Below are positions 11,563 through 21,338 of a stretch of 64,000 nucleotides of DNA, piece after piece. A model generated the notes under the pieces. That model was not told where the DNA came from and did no database searches. It saw nothing but the letters and a program-made list of their open reading frames with translations. This DNA comes from Thelephora terrestris (lineage: Eukaryota; Basidiomycota; Agaricomycetes; Thelephorales; Thelephoraceae), in contig WIUZ02000002.1 in NCBI GenBank assembly GCA_015956445.1, positions 2,170,001 to 2,234,000 on the forward strand. Direction: 5' to 3'. Every line of letters starts with the position of its first letter. The first letter of the stretch is position 1. A program made the position numbers and the translations under genes.

Positions 11563-11782
11563 ATTTGGTAAAAATAGCATACTTGGTAAAAATAACATAT
11601 TTGGTAAAAATAACATATTTGGTAAAAATAACATATTTGGTAAAAATAACATATTTGGTAAAAATAACATATTTGGTAAAAATAACATATTTGGTAAAAA
11701 TAACATATTTGGTAAAAATAACATATTTGGTAAAAATAACATATTTGGTAAAAATAACATATTTGGTAAAAATAACATACCA
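11563..11782 (-). repeat. 18-bp tandem repeat, right arm (about 12 copies)
   Basis: This is the reverse complement of the left-arm tract, unit TATTTGGTAAAAATAACA, in about twelve copies including degenerate ones at the spacer-proximal end. The extra copies account for most of the length difference between the palindrome arms. Confidence 0.9.
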
Positions 11783-14700
11783 GGTAAAATTTCCTTTTCA
11801 GGAAGTCACATGATCCCATTATGTAATCCATCAAATTTCCTCTTATGGTATTTCCTTTTATAGTATTTTTTTTTATAGACATTCCATCTATTCTGTTTCC
11901 CATCATTGCTTACATAAGCCATCAATATTTCCTTTCTGGGATATTCCCAAAAAGGAAACCCACCCAGACTCCCAGGCAATCCACACCCTCGGCACCTGCC
12001 TAATTGGGACCTCTCCCATCAACCCAAAACAGTGGGTGAGTATGGGTTGAGCAGTACTCAAAGTTATCATGATAACTTTGAGGGTGAAATCTGACCAGTT
12101 ATCACACTTTACTCAGTAAAAGTTAACTACCACTAGTGCAAGGATTTTGCCGTGTTTTTGACCCACTATGGTGTTGCGGGACGTACTGAAGGTACCTGTG
12201 TTCTCATGTCGGGGACCAAAGTATGGGTTGAAGTTGATGCCAGTGTATGTTGTTTCACCTCTTCATGGAATCTTTCTTGTTCACCTTTCTTTGACAGGAA
12301 GCTTTAGGTGGTGCCCACAGGATTAGGTTAGGGATTCCACCTGAGACCGTCTTGACGAGGGACTGGCTTGTAGGCAATTTAGATGAATGTGCTGTACATC
12401 TGTATCCCATACCATCACCGTGACGGGACCGATCGCTTATTCACTGACCTCAAATACCACCTCCACTCATCCCACACTTTCTGTTTTCTGCATCTCAACT
12501 TTCGCCGCCATTTACCGATGCCCAACACAAAGCTCACCCCAAAACAAAAATCTAAGAAACACCGTACCCCTTGTCTATGTGGCTGTGGGTCAACATGCCT
12601 GAAGACCATCGCCACTCACCAAAAACTGCTTTCGAAGAGAGCAAACGTCAATTCCTTGAGCCTCGCCCGCTCGGTTGCCGGCCTCACTCGTGTTCCCCGC
12701 TTGATCCCTACAAAGCAGCCCTCTCGCCGGAAGCCAAAGCAGTCTACAAGCCCCCCTGAAGACCTGATGCAGGTTGACGACACGCTCACTCATGGGTCCA
12801 ACTTCACAGGACCCTCAACCTCAGCCCATGCAAGCCCCCCTCCGTATCTGGCTGTTGACCGCGCGGGCCAGCAAGGACGTGAAGATGAAGATTTGGTTTC
12901 CGAGCCTGGCTCACCTGTACCATCTGAGGATGAAGATGATACTGGAGATAGGTCGCTGGACCATGATGAGCCCAAGTTTGTGAGCGATGATGAAGGCCCA
13001 CCTGCTCATGTGGAGATCCCAGCGAGCAAACAGCTTACGGCTGATTTCCAGCTGCGTGCAGCAAAAGCTGGTACGTTTGCCATCATGACTGCATTCACCA
13101 AACATGTGTTTGATTTTGTCTCCAGCACAGGAGCATTTGGATCCAGATGACCTTGACACCATCTGTGCGTTCAATTACCACATAACAAAGTCAACGACGA
13201 GAGACGCATTCGAAAGTTTACGACACGCTTTCCCGACCCGGGTGCAAAACGTGAAATCGTTGTACCAAACTCAACGGAGGATTGCCGAGCTCTCTGGATT
13301 GAAGCCCGAATACTCGGACTGCTGCGCAAAGAGCTGCTGCTGTTTTACGGGCCCGTACGAAAATCTCGATCGGTGCCCGTTCCCCGACTGTCAGGAACCA
13401 CGGTACGATAGTTCTGGCAAACCACGGATGCGGTTTCAACACCTCCCCGTTGGACCCCGACTCGAGGCAATGTTCCTTAACCAAAACATAATCGAGTTGC
13501 TGGACTACCGAACAACCCGCACCTCTGGTGAACATTCAGAAAGAGTGTCTGACGTCTTCGATGGGAAGCTCTACCGCAATCTCTGTGACAAGTTTGTTCG
13601 AGTGGGCGACCAGACCTTCAATCACAAATACTTTCAGGACAGGCGCGATATCGCTCTGGGCTTATCTCTCGATGGCTTCCCCATTTTCAATAAAAGGAAC
13701 CTTTCTGCATGGCCAGTCATTCTCATAAACTTCAGCCTTCCTCCCGACATCCGAACCCACCTCCTCCATCTGCTGTGTTATGCAGTGATCCCATCACCAA
13801 AAGCTGTCAAAGACATGGATTCGTTCCTCTACCCACTCTATCGTGAACTTGAAAAGCTCGCAAAAGGCATTTCAAGTTTGGATCTCCGTTCCAAGGAATT
13901 GTTTCTCCTACGCGCCTTTCTCATCCTTATTTTTGGAGACATGCCAGCCGTCGCCAAGGTTATGCGAATGAAAGGACACAATGGCTTCTGCCCCTGCCGC
14001 TTCTGTGAAATTTGTGGAGTCCGTTACCCTGCGGGAAGCGTTTACTATGTCCCACTAGCACGTTTCAATGGAGAAGAGTCGTACAATGCGATGGCCCTCA
14101 AAAAACGTACCCACCAGCGATTCCTTGACCAGGCAGAGAAGGTCATCACAGCCCCAACTGGTGCCGAAGAAGACAGGCTTTCGATGAAATACGGGATCAA
14201 GGGGGTTCCACTCTTCTCATTTTTTGGTTCACTCACTCTTCCGTTGTCTTTCCCCCTCGACTTCATGCACCTCATCTTTGAGAATCTTGTCCCAAATCTT
14301 GTGGCCCACTATACTGGAAATTTCAAGGGTCTTGACGACGGTGCTGAAGAATACATCCTCCCACCACATACCTGGTCCGAAATTTGTTTGATTGCTTCCG
14401 CATCAGGCGACACTATCCCATCACAGTTTGGAGCCCGAGTGCCAAATCTTGAGAAGGAACGCTCTCACATGACGGCAGAAGCGTGGTCTTTCTGGGTTCT
14501 CTACATTGCCCCAATCATCCTCTGAAACCGTTTCACAAAACTTCGCTACTACAGACACTTCATGAAACTTGTTCACCTCATCCACCTTTGCCTTTCCTAT
14601 GACATGAAGGCAAGCGACATTGATACAATCCGAGTTGGCTTTCAGGAATGGGTTGTAGAATATGAAAAGTGAGTGTCACTATTTCCATCGCACAAATCTC

Positions 14701-15328
14701 ATATGTTTGCACTGTAGGATATTTTATCAATGTGACCCTGAAAGGATATCCACCTGCCCAGTGACAGTCCACTCACTGCTTCATGTTGCCAATGGGATTG
14801 AGACTGCTGGTCCGGTTTGGGCCTATTGGTCATTTGTCATGGAGCGATACTGTGGATTCCTCAAACGCGATGGTGTCCGAAATCGGCGAAAACCCTATGC
14901 GAGCCTCGACAACCGTGTTCGACATGTTGCGCAACTCAACACAACAAAGATCAGGTATCATCTAGTTGACCTCCTATCGCTTAAGGCACCTGATAATGAG
15001 GGGGAAGTTTTTCCAGAACGTATGTGCTAGTATTCTCCAATCACTACTGTGTACAGCAACTGATTGCTTTCTGCTTTTAGATCCTCGCCGGATATTTATG
15101 CGGCCACGGAAAACGCTCAAGCTGGAAGAAGATGTTCGCACAGTTCTCGTCAAGGCTCTCATCACCAGATATTCACCCCTCCAAGGTCGAAAAATCTCAG
15201 CGTTCGATGCCAGGAAGTGCATCCCAACAGAAGCGGTCCTTCAATGGGGACGTGTTCAGATTCCTGAAGGTGGTGACAGGATGTGCTGCCATAAGATGAT
15301 TAAGCCGGTGTCAGGGTTGTAGGCCTGC

Positions 15329-15952
15329 TTACTGTCTGTGGGGCGCTAGAGGATTAGCGGATGGGTGAGGGGTGTCGGGTCTGGTTCTGAAGGGGGTTCC
15401 GGGTGTGGAGACGAGGGGAGGAGGGATATCGAGAGAGAGGGGTGACTCGGTCTGATAAGGGTGAACGGGTGAGTGGTAGTCTTGGCAGAACTGGTTGAGT
15501 TGCTGCACAAACGGCTCGAAGTCTTGGTCGCTAAGACGTTCGAAGTTGACGAGATATTCTATGACAGAATAAGGTAGTTCAGTTGGGATTTCCCACCAAA
15601 GAACGATAATAGCAGGGGAGTGGGTGTGGATGTTAGTCGTAAGATGAACACGTGGAGAGGGAAAGTAAAAGGCTGGACTAATACTGAAGTAGACGGTCGC
15701 AAGGACGCTCTCAGTAAGATCTGAATTCCAAAGGAATTGATGATCTGCTCCTAGTAGGAAGGGGGGAGTGGTGACTCCGGCGTCGAGAGCTGCAAAGGGT
15801 CGGTAGTAAGGGAAATGAGTAAGTAAACCGGCGGTTCGGTTTACTTGAAGACTTCTGATGAGCTTATACTCCCAGATAGATCTTCTAGCGTCAGGGACGA
15901 CGGGTCGCTGGACTGGACTGGTGGAGGGGAATGGGTTAGGGGCACTGAACAT
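15329..15952 (-). CDS. Leftward ORF of the divergent element, unknown function
   Basis: An uninterrupted 207-codon frame starting MFSAPNPFPSTSPVQRPVVP. It has a hydrophobic/aromatic middle (LLGADHQFLWNSDL; YFSISPAFYFPSPRVHL; HTHSPAIIVLWWEIP), an amphipathic stretch (LPYSVIEYLVNFERLSDQDF), and a Pro-rich tail ending HPSANPLAPHRQ. The part from VTTPPF to LFVQQL is conserved in copy B, which indicates past selection on the protein. I recognise no domain; the pattern does not match transposase, gag, protease or integrase motifs I know. It ends only about 15 bp from the left edge of the element. Confidence 0.5.
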   Translation of the reverse strand: MFSAPNPFPSTSPVQRPVVPDARRSIWEYKLIRSLQVNRTAGLLTHFPYYRPFAALDAGVTTPPFLLGADHQFLWNSDLTESVLATVYFSISPAFYFPSPRVHLTTNIHTHSPAIIVLWWEIPTELPYSVIEYLVNFERLSDQDFEPFVQQLNQFCQDYHSPVHPYQTESPLSLDIPPPLVSTPGTPFRTRPDTPHPSANPLAPHRQ

Positions 15953-16583
15953 ACACTAGCAGGAGGATTCCTGCTGAAATGAGTCAGAAGAGGTAAGACG
16001 TGAGAAGAATTTCTCAGCTTACTTTTATTCGAGTTATGGGTAGAGGAGTACAGAAGAGATTGAGAATGGGGAAAAGAAGGAGCGAACGCTCTTCCTTATA
16101 TACCCAATCCTCTACAGGAGTCATTATTCTACAACGAGTCAAACAAGAGTCAACATGGTCTGTGCGTAGTTTAGGGTAGGGTAAATGAGTCAGAATGAGG
16201 GGACTTAGGACGACCGATAGTAATTACTCATACGGGAACAATAGGGGCGCGGGTCAATGGAAGTATTCAGGGATTTCTCGTGTTTCGTGGTAGCAATAGA
16301 AGCGTGATGGGGATTTCTCTGGATCCATGGCAGCAATAGAAGCGTGGTGGGGATTTCCCATGATCGATGGGGATTTCTCTGAATTGATGGGATCTCGATC
16401 GGGGTTGAGGGTTCGTTTGTCCTAATTGGGACTTTAATGGATAATAGGTTATTGTTTTCCCCTTTCGGTTCCCTTTTGAGTCAGGGCGTATTTAAGTCAG
16501 GGGGATTAATGATCGTTCCCCTCATCGTCTCTTTTCCACTCCCACCAAACACCAATACCACCTCTCAAATATTCAGTACTACT

Positions 16584-17487
16584 ATGTCTTCCTTCGTTGC
16601 CAACAACGTCGTGCTCAACGCTGCCGCCACCCCCTTCACCCCGTCCTTCGAGACGGGTGCTCCCTACAACGTGGAGCAACACTTGTACGATACTCCCGCC
16701 AACATCGCTCACGACAATCAGGTCGCCGTCGACTTCCTCACCGCCCATAACGCTCCTGCCGAGTTCTGGGAACAGGCCGGTTACGAAGATCCCAGACTCT
16801 CTGGTCCTGTGGTCCGGGCTCTACACCCTGGAGCCGTTCAGTTATTGGACGTCATGGAGAGGGATAGGGAGGATAGGATCGCGAAATTGGAGAAGCGGGT
16901 GGACCTCATGTACGTCATCATGAATAGCTTGAATGATGACTTCTCTCATTTTGCTTTGGAACATTGGGGACCTTTCCAGGCATCTCTCTTCCGATATTTC
17001 GGACACCAATGTCACGGGACTTATTGCACCGACCCCCCTTGCAAGTCCCCAGTCGTCCCTTCGCCACCGCCAGGATCAGGGTGTTCCTCTCCCTCCATCC
17101 CCTCCCTGGAGTCCTGCCCCAGTTCGCCAGATGGTGGAGAGGTCCCAGAGGAAGAAGACCCGCAAGAGTCCGATGACTCGTTCTGGTCAACGTTGTCGTC
17201 CCTCCGACAAGTCACGTCAGGTGAGGATGAAGTTGAAGGTGGAGGTGGCGGGTCTCCAAGACCGCTATGGGTTCTCCTTAGTGAGCGGGGCCTTAGCGGA
17301 CGTGCGACGAGAGATGTATGATAGTTTATCTCATGATGTGTTGGGGTGTAGGGAGTGTTGGCAGGATCCGGCGACGCGAGAGTGGTCGTACTGTCCTGAG
17401 AGTATTCATAACCCTCACCACTTCGCTCATCGTTGCCCTCTTCCCCAGAACTGTTCATGTGATGTTGACCCGTTCGTTCTTGTCTGA
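16584..17487 (+). CDS. Rightward gene of the divergent element with a Cys/His-rich C-terminus; broken
   Basis: The frame opens at a Met (MSSFVANNVVLNAAATPF) just after a CT-rich leader. It contains a polar N-terminal domain (VEQHLYDTPANIAHDNQVAV; LTAHNAPAEFWEQAGYEDPR), a probable coiled-coil around MERDREDRIAKLEKRVDLMY, and a CHGTYCTDPPC cluster. A Pro/Ser/acidic linker leads to the C-terminal block GCRECW...SIHNPHHFAHRCPLPQNC. That block is shared with copy B, where all the Cys and His positions are kept, suggesting a metal-binding fold. The arrangement (helical N-terminus, acidic linker, Cys-rich tail) is reminiscent of nucleic-acid-binding proteins of mobile elements, but this is inference. 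The gene does not read through intact as it stands. Confidence 0.45.
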
Positions 17488-18048
17488 GTTTGTAGTTCTT
17501 TTTAGCTCTTTTTGTACTATTATTACTGCGAATAAGACCAATGTCTTGAATCACTTGTGAGATCTTGGCTACTATGTCACGCGTTCGTGACAGCCGGGAT
17601 CATTTAGCCGTGATTGCACATATGTTCGGGTGTGTCTCACGATAATTGTTTCTCACTCACCATCTGATTCCATGTCACTTGTTTGTAGTACGAAGCCACA
17701 GTCGACCGCAACGCGAGAGTGAAGAGTAAACGGCCAGATATGGTACTTGGAACATTCTTTGGACAACTCCAACGAATCATCAAGATTGATGTGCCTGCAA
17801 CTTTGATATCATACCTCAACCTCAAGGAACCGGTGACATTATTTTATGGAATTGTCAAGCAGTGTAATGCAAGACAGAGCAGGGAGGGGTTTTGGGAGTA
17901 TGCTGAACTTGGTGGACTTGAGGCGGTCGACATCGGGCTTGTGCAGTGTGTTGTTGGCAGGATTTTCGACCGAGGGAAATGGGTAATGATTGATAGGAGC
18001 GGAGAACGAGCACATGCGGACATTGAAACTGATGAGCTGGATCTATAA

Positions 18049-19640
18049 AATAGGGCATTTGTAGCATCTGTAACAGACAACATAATGGCAAAAAATGGCA
18101 ATGACTCGAAGGATGCCCGAACGATCTAACGACCGCTCGTTCATGACAACTGCTGGTGGTAACCTGGCCTTGACTCACGTCCAGAAGATTGGCTACCGAT
18201 CCCGATCGTGGAACCACACGGAGAGATACTTCCAATGGTGCAGGGTTCGAGCGGCCAAGGCCAATGCACACTCAAAGGAAGAGGCGATACTTTCAATCGG
18301 GACCCGCCACCCCTGCTCGATCTAGAACTTGAACGACCTCTGTCTGAGAAGACAGGGTTCCTGGTCAACGCCCTACCCCGAGATTCTGTCCCTGAATCTA
18401 AAGATCTGGTGTGGGATGTAGAAAGGCTTGTCGTCGAGCCATTGACCGAAACGAGACACGGTATTGGTGCTGGCAACGATGGCGAGGGTGCCATCAGAGA
18501 GGAAATCTGCCAATTGGCCGTCATAAACCCGGACATGATTTGAGTTAGATAAATACAACGAATATAAATGGGATGAGCGGCGCACACTCACATGGCGACG
18601 GTACGGGCCCTTGGTGATCGACCCGTGATTCAGATGTTCGCCGGCCACGTTGCAGCCAAGCGACGTCCTCACTACGGAGTCGATGGACCTAGACGATGTC
18701 CTTGAGGTGGTGTTCCTTGCTTTGGACTCCTCTACCTCAGATATTGATCTTTCCTCTCATACTGAACAGGCAGGTGACAGGACGGGTGTGGTAGGAATGA
18801 GCCCACGCAATCGAGGACCTGAGGAGGCCGGTGTTCCAACGGACGCGAGAGTCTCAAGGCAACATCTCGAGAGCGTCATTATGCCATGATGATACCAAGT
18901 GCACCGGAGATGTGACCGGGGAATCTAGGAGATTATACTGGAGGCGTGGAAGTGAGCACAAGGGACGGAGCAGGAGGATGAGGGAGACAGGCCTACGTGA
19001 TAACATTGTTGGCTATTAAGGCATCTTCCTTTGATTGATCCTTGGTACATTAGGCATTGGCAAGGGCTTAGAATTGATGAGGGGAGTCGGGTACCCAGCG
19101 TTGCGGTAACTAGATTTGATGGTCTCCTCCGAAGCTGGGTTCCGGCTTTCGAACTCAATGATGACTGGGAACTAGACCCGCATGGATCAAACGAGTCATT
19201 CTGACGTTCACAGACGTCTGGAGTACCCGACAGGCTATTGGCCCGAAGGTAGGGGCTGTAATTGGGCGCCCTTATTGGTGGGATGCAGACGAGTTTGACA
19301 CCGAGAAACTGAGTGATAGGTCAAGCGGGTCGAAGTGAATTCGAATGTTGCTGGTTTTCAGGACGGTGGGGGGGGGGTGTAAGCAATTGACCGGTTATTG
19401 TTGTCGTAGAGGGTTGAATTTCAGAATGGAGAAGGGAAATGGGTGGTAGGAGCGAACATTGAAGGATCAGGGCATGGGTGTGATGATGACCTTGGTCGGC
19501 ACATGCCGTAAGTACCCTCAGTCACTTTGACACTGACCGGGGTCATGGGTCATGATCATCTCAAGGTTGACGATCGGCCCTTCAGTAGTTTTTTCAGTGA
19601 CCCAAAACTCATGCGCCCAATTTTCCGATAAGAACCACGG
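18049..19640. other. Mostly non-coding; one unplaced minus-strand frame
   Basis: Downstream of the transposase the minus strand between about 18672 and 18373 contains a protein-like segment (VYDGQLADFLSDGTLAIVAS; FGQWLDDKPFYIPHQIFRFR) preceded by a possible intron donor GTGAGTGTG. It may be the remnant of a host or transposon gene; no family is recognised and flanking exons cannot be assigned. A G-homopolymer (19369-19377) lies in the remaining unremarkable sequence. Confidence 0.3.
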
Positions 19641-19684
19641 ACTCATGATGGGTACTGATCATGAGGTGGCGCGACTTCCCACAG

Positions 19685-19722
19685 TGCCTGTGAGGGCGTA
19701 GGTTCGAATCCTACAGGTGCCA
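19685..19722 (+). repeat. tRNA-like 3' half (B-box hairpin), possible SINE or tRNA relic
   Basis: A T-arm with a perfect 5-bp stem (GTAGGTTCGAATCCTAC, containing the pol III B box GGTTCGAATCC) is followed by AGGTGCCA, which looks like an acceptor 3' strand and discriminator base. A CACAG/CTGTG mini-hairpin precedes it. No matching 5' acceptor strand (GGCACCT) occurs upstream at tRNA distance, so it is not a complete tRNA gene. Confidence 0.4.
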
Positions 19723-19739
19723 TTTTTGGCCACCTTCTC

Positions 19740-20354
19740 CCACATCTTCCACTCTTGATGATAAATCTCAGGCACTGAGGTTCCTCATGGTGGTCATATG
19801 ATCATGTATTGAAGTACTGATACCCACACACAAATTGCTCACCTGTCAATAGAGCTGTGTGTTCAGACATTTCTAAGGTAACATTCCTTTGTTGAACCTT
19901 TTTATTCTTCCACACTCTTTCTATCTTTCCATTTATCCCAGAATCAACCACCTGCTGCAAACTTTCCAGGGTTTTCACCCATAGCAAGAATACTCTTACT
20001 ACTCCACATTCATCACACAAGCACAAGTCTGTTCCTCTTTTGATGCAACCAACCATCTCACTTTGGGCCCATATCACTTCAAGTTCATGCAAGGACATTT
20101 GATTCAATGTACCTGGAAAAAACCCACCCATTACGTTGTAAATGGACCCACAGTTGTCCTGGACAATATTCCATCCACAGCTGACAAGTGTGTGTATGTC
20201 AATGGACTCCTTGCATTGTTTACCTCTTGCATGATATTTGAACGCACTGATCTGAGGATATGGCCAGAATGTCTTTAAAATTACACTTGTTTGTCATCTT
20301 GATTGACTGCTACACATTGCTTGAAATAATCCCCAAAATCTCATTCTACCCTAA
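19740..20354. other. AT-rich, CpG-poor tract without an assignable gene
   Basis: Open frames exist on both strands (19802-20131 minus, 20063-20278 plus), but neither has a recognisable domain or splice structure. CpG is nearly absent, as in the transposon remnants on the left, so this is probably another decayed repeat. Confidence 0.35.
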
Positions 20355-20770
20355 ATCCAGTGATTATCACCTTGTCTCTTGTGCATCCAGACACACCAGT
20401 GCATATGGAGGAGAAAATGATTTTTGGGTGCATAAGGACTGTAGGGTGACAGGGAGATAGACAAAGAACTTTGGGATGGAATTCAACAATGTTCTACAGG
20501 CTAGCTGGTAATGGTGGGGCCACTTACTTTGTAGTGCTGATTGTCTTTGGTTGATCTGATAGCAAGTTTCCCAGTGGAGATGAGATGGGCACCAAGACAC
20601 AAGGCCTTAAGAAATCATGCAATGGAACATCTATCTCCTGCAACTGGGAACTTAGGTTTTACAGACCAATTGTGAAAGTGACTTCTATAATAATTGTAGA
20701 CCAGGATAAAAACAATCACTGTTTTTAGATCATTGATGATTTTGTGCTCATTTATGAGCATCAAATGTAC
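20355..20770. repeat. CpG-decayed duplicate of 22895-23330
   Basis: It aligns along its length with the sequence at about 22895-23330 (shared blocks include GGACTGTAG, GAGTTTCCCAGTG/CAAGTTTCCCAGTG, ATCTCCTGCAACTGGGAAC). Most differences are CG in the other copy against TG or CA here. Both copies lie just 3' of a seven-helix gene, so they are probably the 3' flank of the tandem duplication unit. Confidence 0.7.
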
Positions 20771-21338
20771 AGATTGTTGGTCTATTAACAACCATTGGTA
20801 AGATAATTCTCTGATAGAGATTTAAGCGCTAAACTCCAAAAACTTTGGCATGTATCTACCAATGAGTCACAGGTGAAGCGTTCACCTAATCTACCTTTGC
20901 AGCACATGGTGTCCATTCCTCACTCCTCCAACCTGCTTCATTGTGTCCATTTGTTACCCATACACTGGGACTAAGGTATAAGATGCTCTGTCCATCTTGT
21001 CCTGAATGAAACCAGGAGGACTATAGAACTTGGTGTTATCAGATTCAGAGCCACCATCAGCAGTACAATGTCCACATTGAGTTCTGATGTTTCTGATGTA
21101 TTATGTTCATCTCCCCAAGAAGCTCCAGATAACATATGGATTGAATGACACAAGAATCAAGTGTAATGAAAAAGCAATGCACATCTGCAGGCACAGGCCA
21201 AAGATGGGTCAGAGCTGGGAGGCACCAAGATGCTCAAAGTTGTTGTCTGCTTTCAGAACTAAGCAGCAATCAAAAAAGAGGAACAGCGACGCACAGGAGG
21301 TTGGAAGGCATCCCACCAATGGCCAGGACATCCAGGTT
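20771..21338. other. Spacer between duplicated flank and 7TM gene A
   Basis: No gene is seen. The sequence is CpG-poor up to about 21200 and contains short frames only. It is not present at the corresponding position downstream of gene B, where the duplicated flank lies about 136 bp after the stop, so it may be an insertion. Confidence 0.35.

Larger units (their letters stand above)
8655..12133. repeat. Giant near-perfect palindrome (3,479 bp), probable fold-back element
   Basis: The sequence from 8655 to about 10271 is repeated as its reverse complement from about 10376 to 12133, around a unique spacer of about 104 bp. The outermost 10 bp, GTGGTAGTTA, match at both ends, followed by a few mismatched bases and then continuous identity from TACTGAGTAAAG inward. 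I saw one substitution near the spacer (10260 versus its partner near 10389) and length differences in two tandem tracts. The arms hold a GATAACTGGTC region with an internal hairpin at 8710-8730, an 18-bp AT-rich tandem repeat, telomere-like CCTAA/CCTAAA repeats and a 16-bp GTCTACGGCAAACGTA tandem. There is no coding capacity. Target-site duplication is not evident. Fold-back transposons and collapsed sequencing hairpins are the main explanations. Confidence 0.9.
15314..17574 (+). mobile_element. Copy A of the divergent two-frame mobile element, inserted in the tnp2 transposon
   Basis: A 2,261-bp segment flanked by TGTCA (15309-15313 and 17575-17579). On either side of it the transposase frame is continuous, which fixes the ends. 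It carries two long frames pointing away from a shared promoter-like centre (about 15960-16580, with TTATATA at about 16100): one leftward (15952-15329), one rightward (from about 16584). No LTR, terminal inverted repeat, poly-A tail or known transposase, integrase or reverse transcriptase is visible. The 5-bp duplication is common for integrase-type insertion but not diagnostic. A related decayed copy lies at 585-4270. The right-hand gene looks broken and the left-hand one open throughout. CpG content is normal, so this copy is younger than copy B. Family unknown. Confidence 0.7.
12518..18048 (+). mobile_element. tnp2-family (CACTA/Plavaka-type) DNA transposase, interrupted
   Basis: Exon 1 (12518-13070) encodes an N-terminal Cys-rich segment (TPCLCGCGSTCLKT) and an acidic linker. 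Exon 2 (13126-14668) holds the tnp2 transposase core: CCxxxCCCFTGPY and CPFPDCQEPRY zinc-type motifs, the hallmark LGLSLDGFPIFNKR, a GHNGFCPCRFCEICG cluster and PLDFMHLIFENLVPN. Exons at 14718-15019 and from 15081 carry the C-terminal helical region (NRRKPYASLDNRVRH). The frame is cut at 15313 by a 2.26-kb insertion and resumes at 17580, ending IDRSGERAHAD near 18048 after one more intron. One in-frame TGA (14523-14525) follows PIIL; the downstream sequence continues in the same frame, so it is a point nonsense, compatible with CGA to TGA. No CACTA-type inverted repeats were located; the left flank touches the palindrome. Confidence 0.9.

Noticed and set aside
11497-11906. Long repetitive reading frames (MLFLPN and CYFYQI repeats) in the palindrome
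   Set aside because: They are translations of an 18-bp AT-rich tandem repeat open in several frames on both strands; no start context, homology or coding signal.
8655-12133. Dismissing the palindrome as a sequencing hairpin
   Set aside because: Arms differ by a substitution and by tandem-repeat copy number, and the spacer is unique sequence, so an artefact is possible but not the simplest reading.
15314-17574. Calling the nested element an LTR retrotransposon from its 5-bp duplication
   Set aside because: No direct terminal repeats, primer-binding site, polypurine tract or pol-type domains are visible.
19685-19722. Complete tRNA gene
   Set aside because: The T-arm and 3' acceptor are convincing but no complementary 5' acceptor, D-arm or anticodon arm is found at the right distance.
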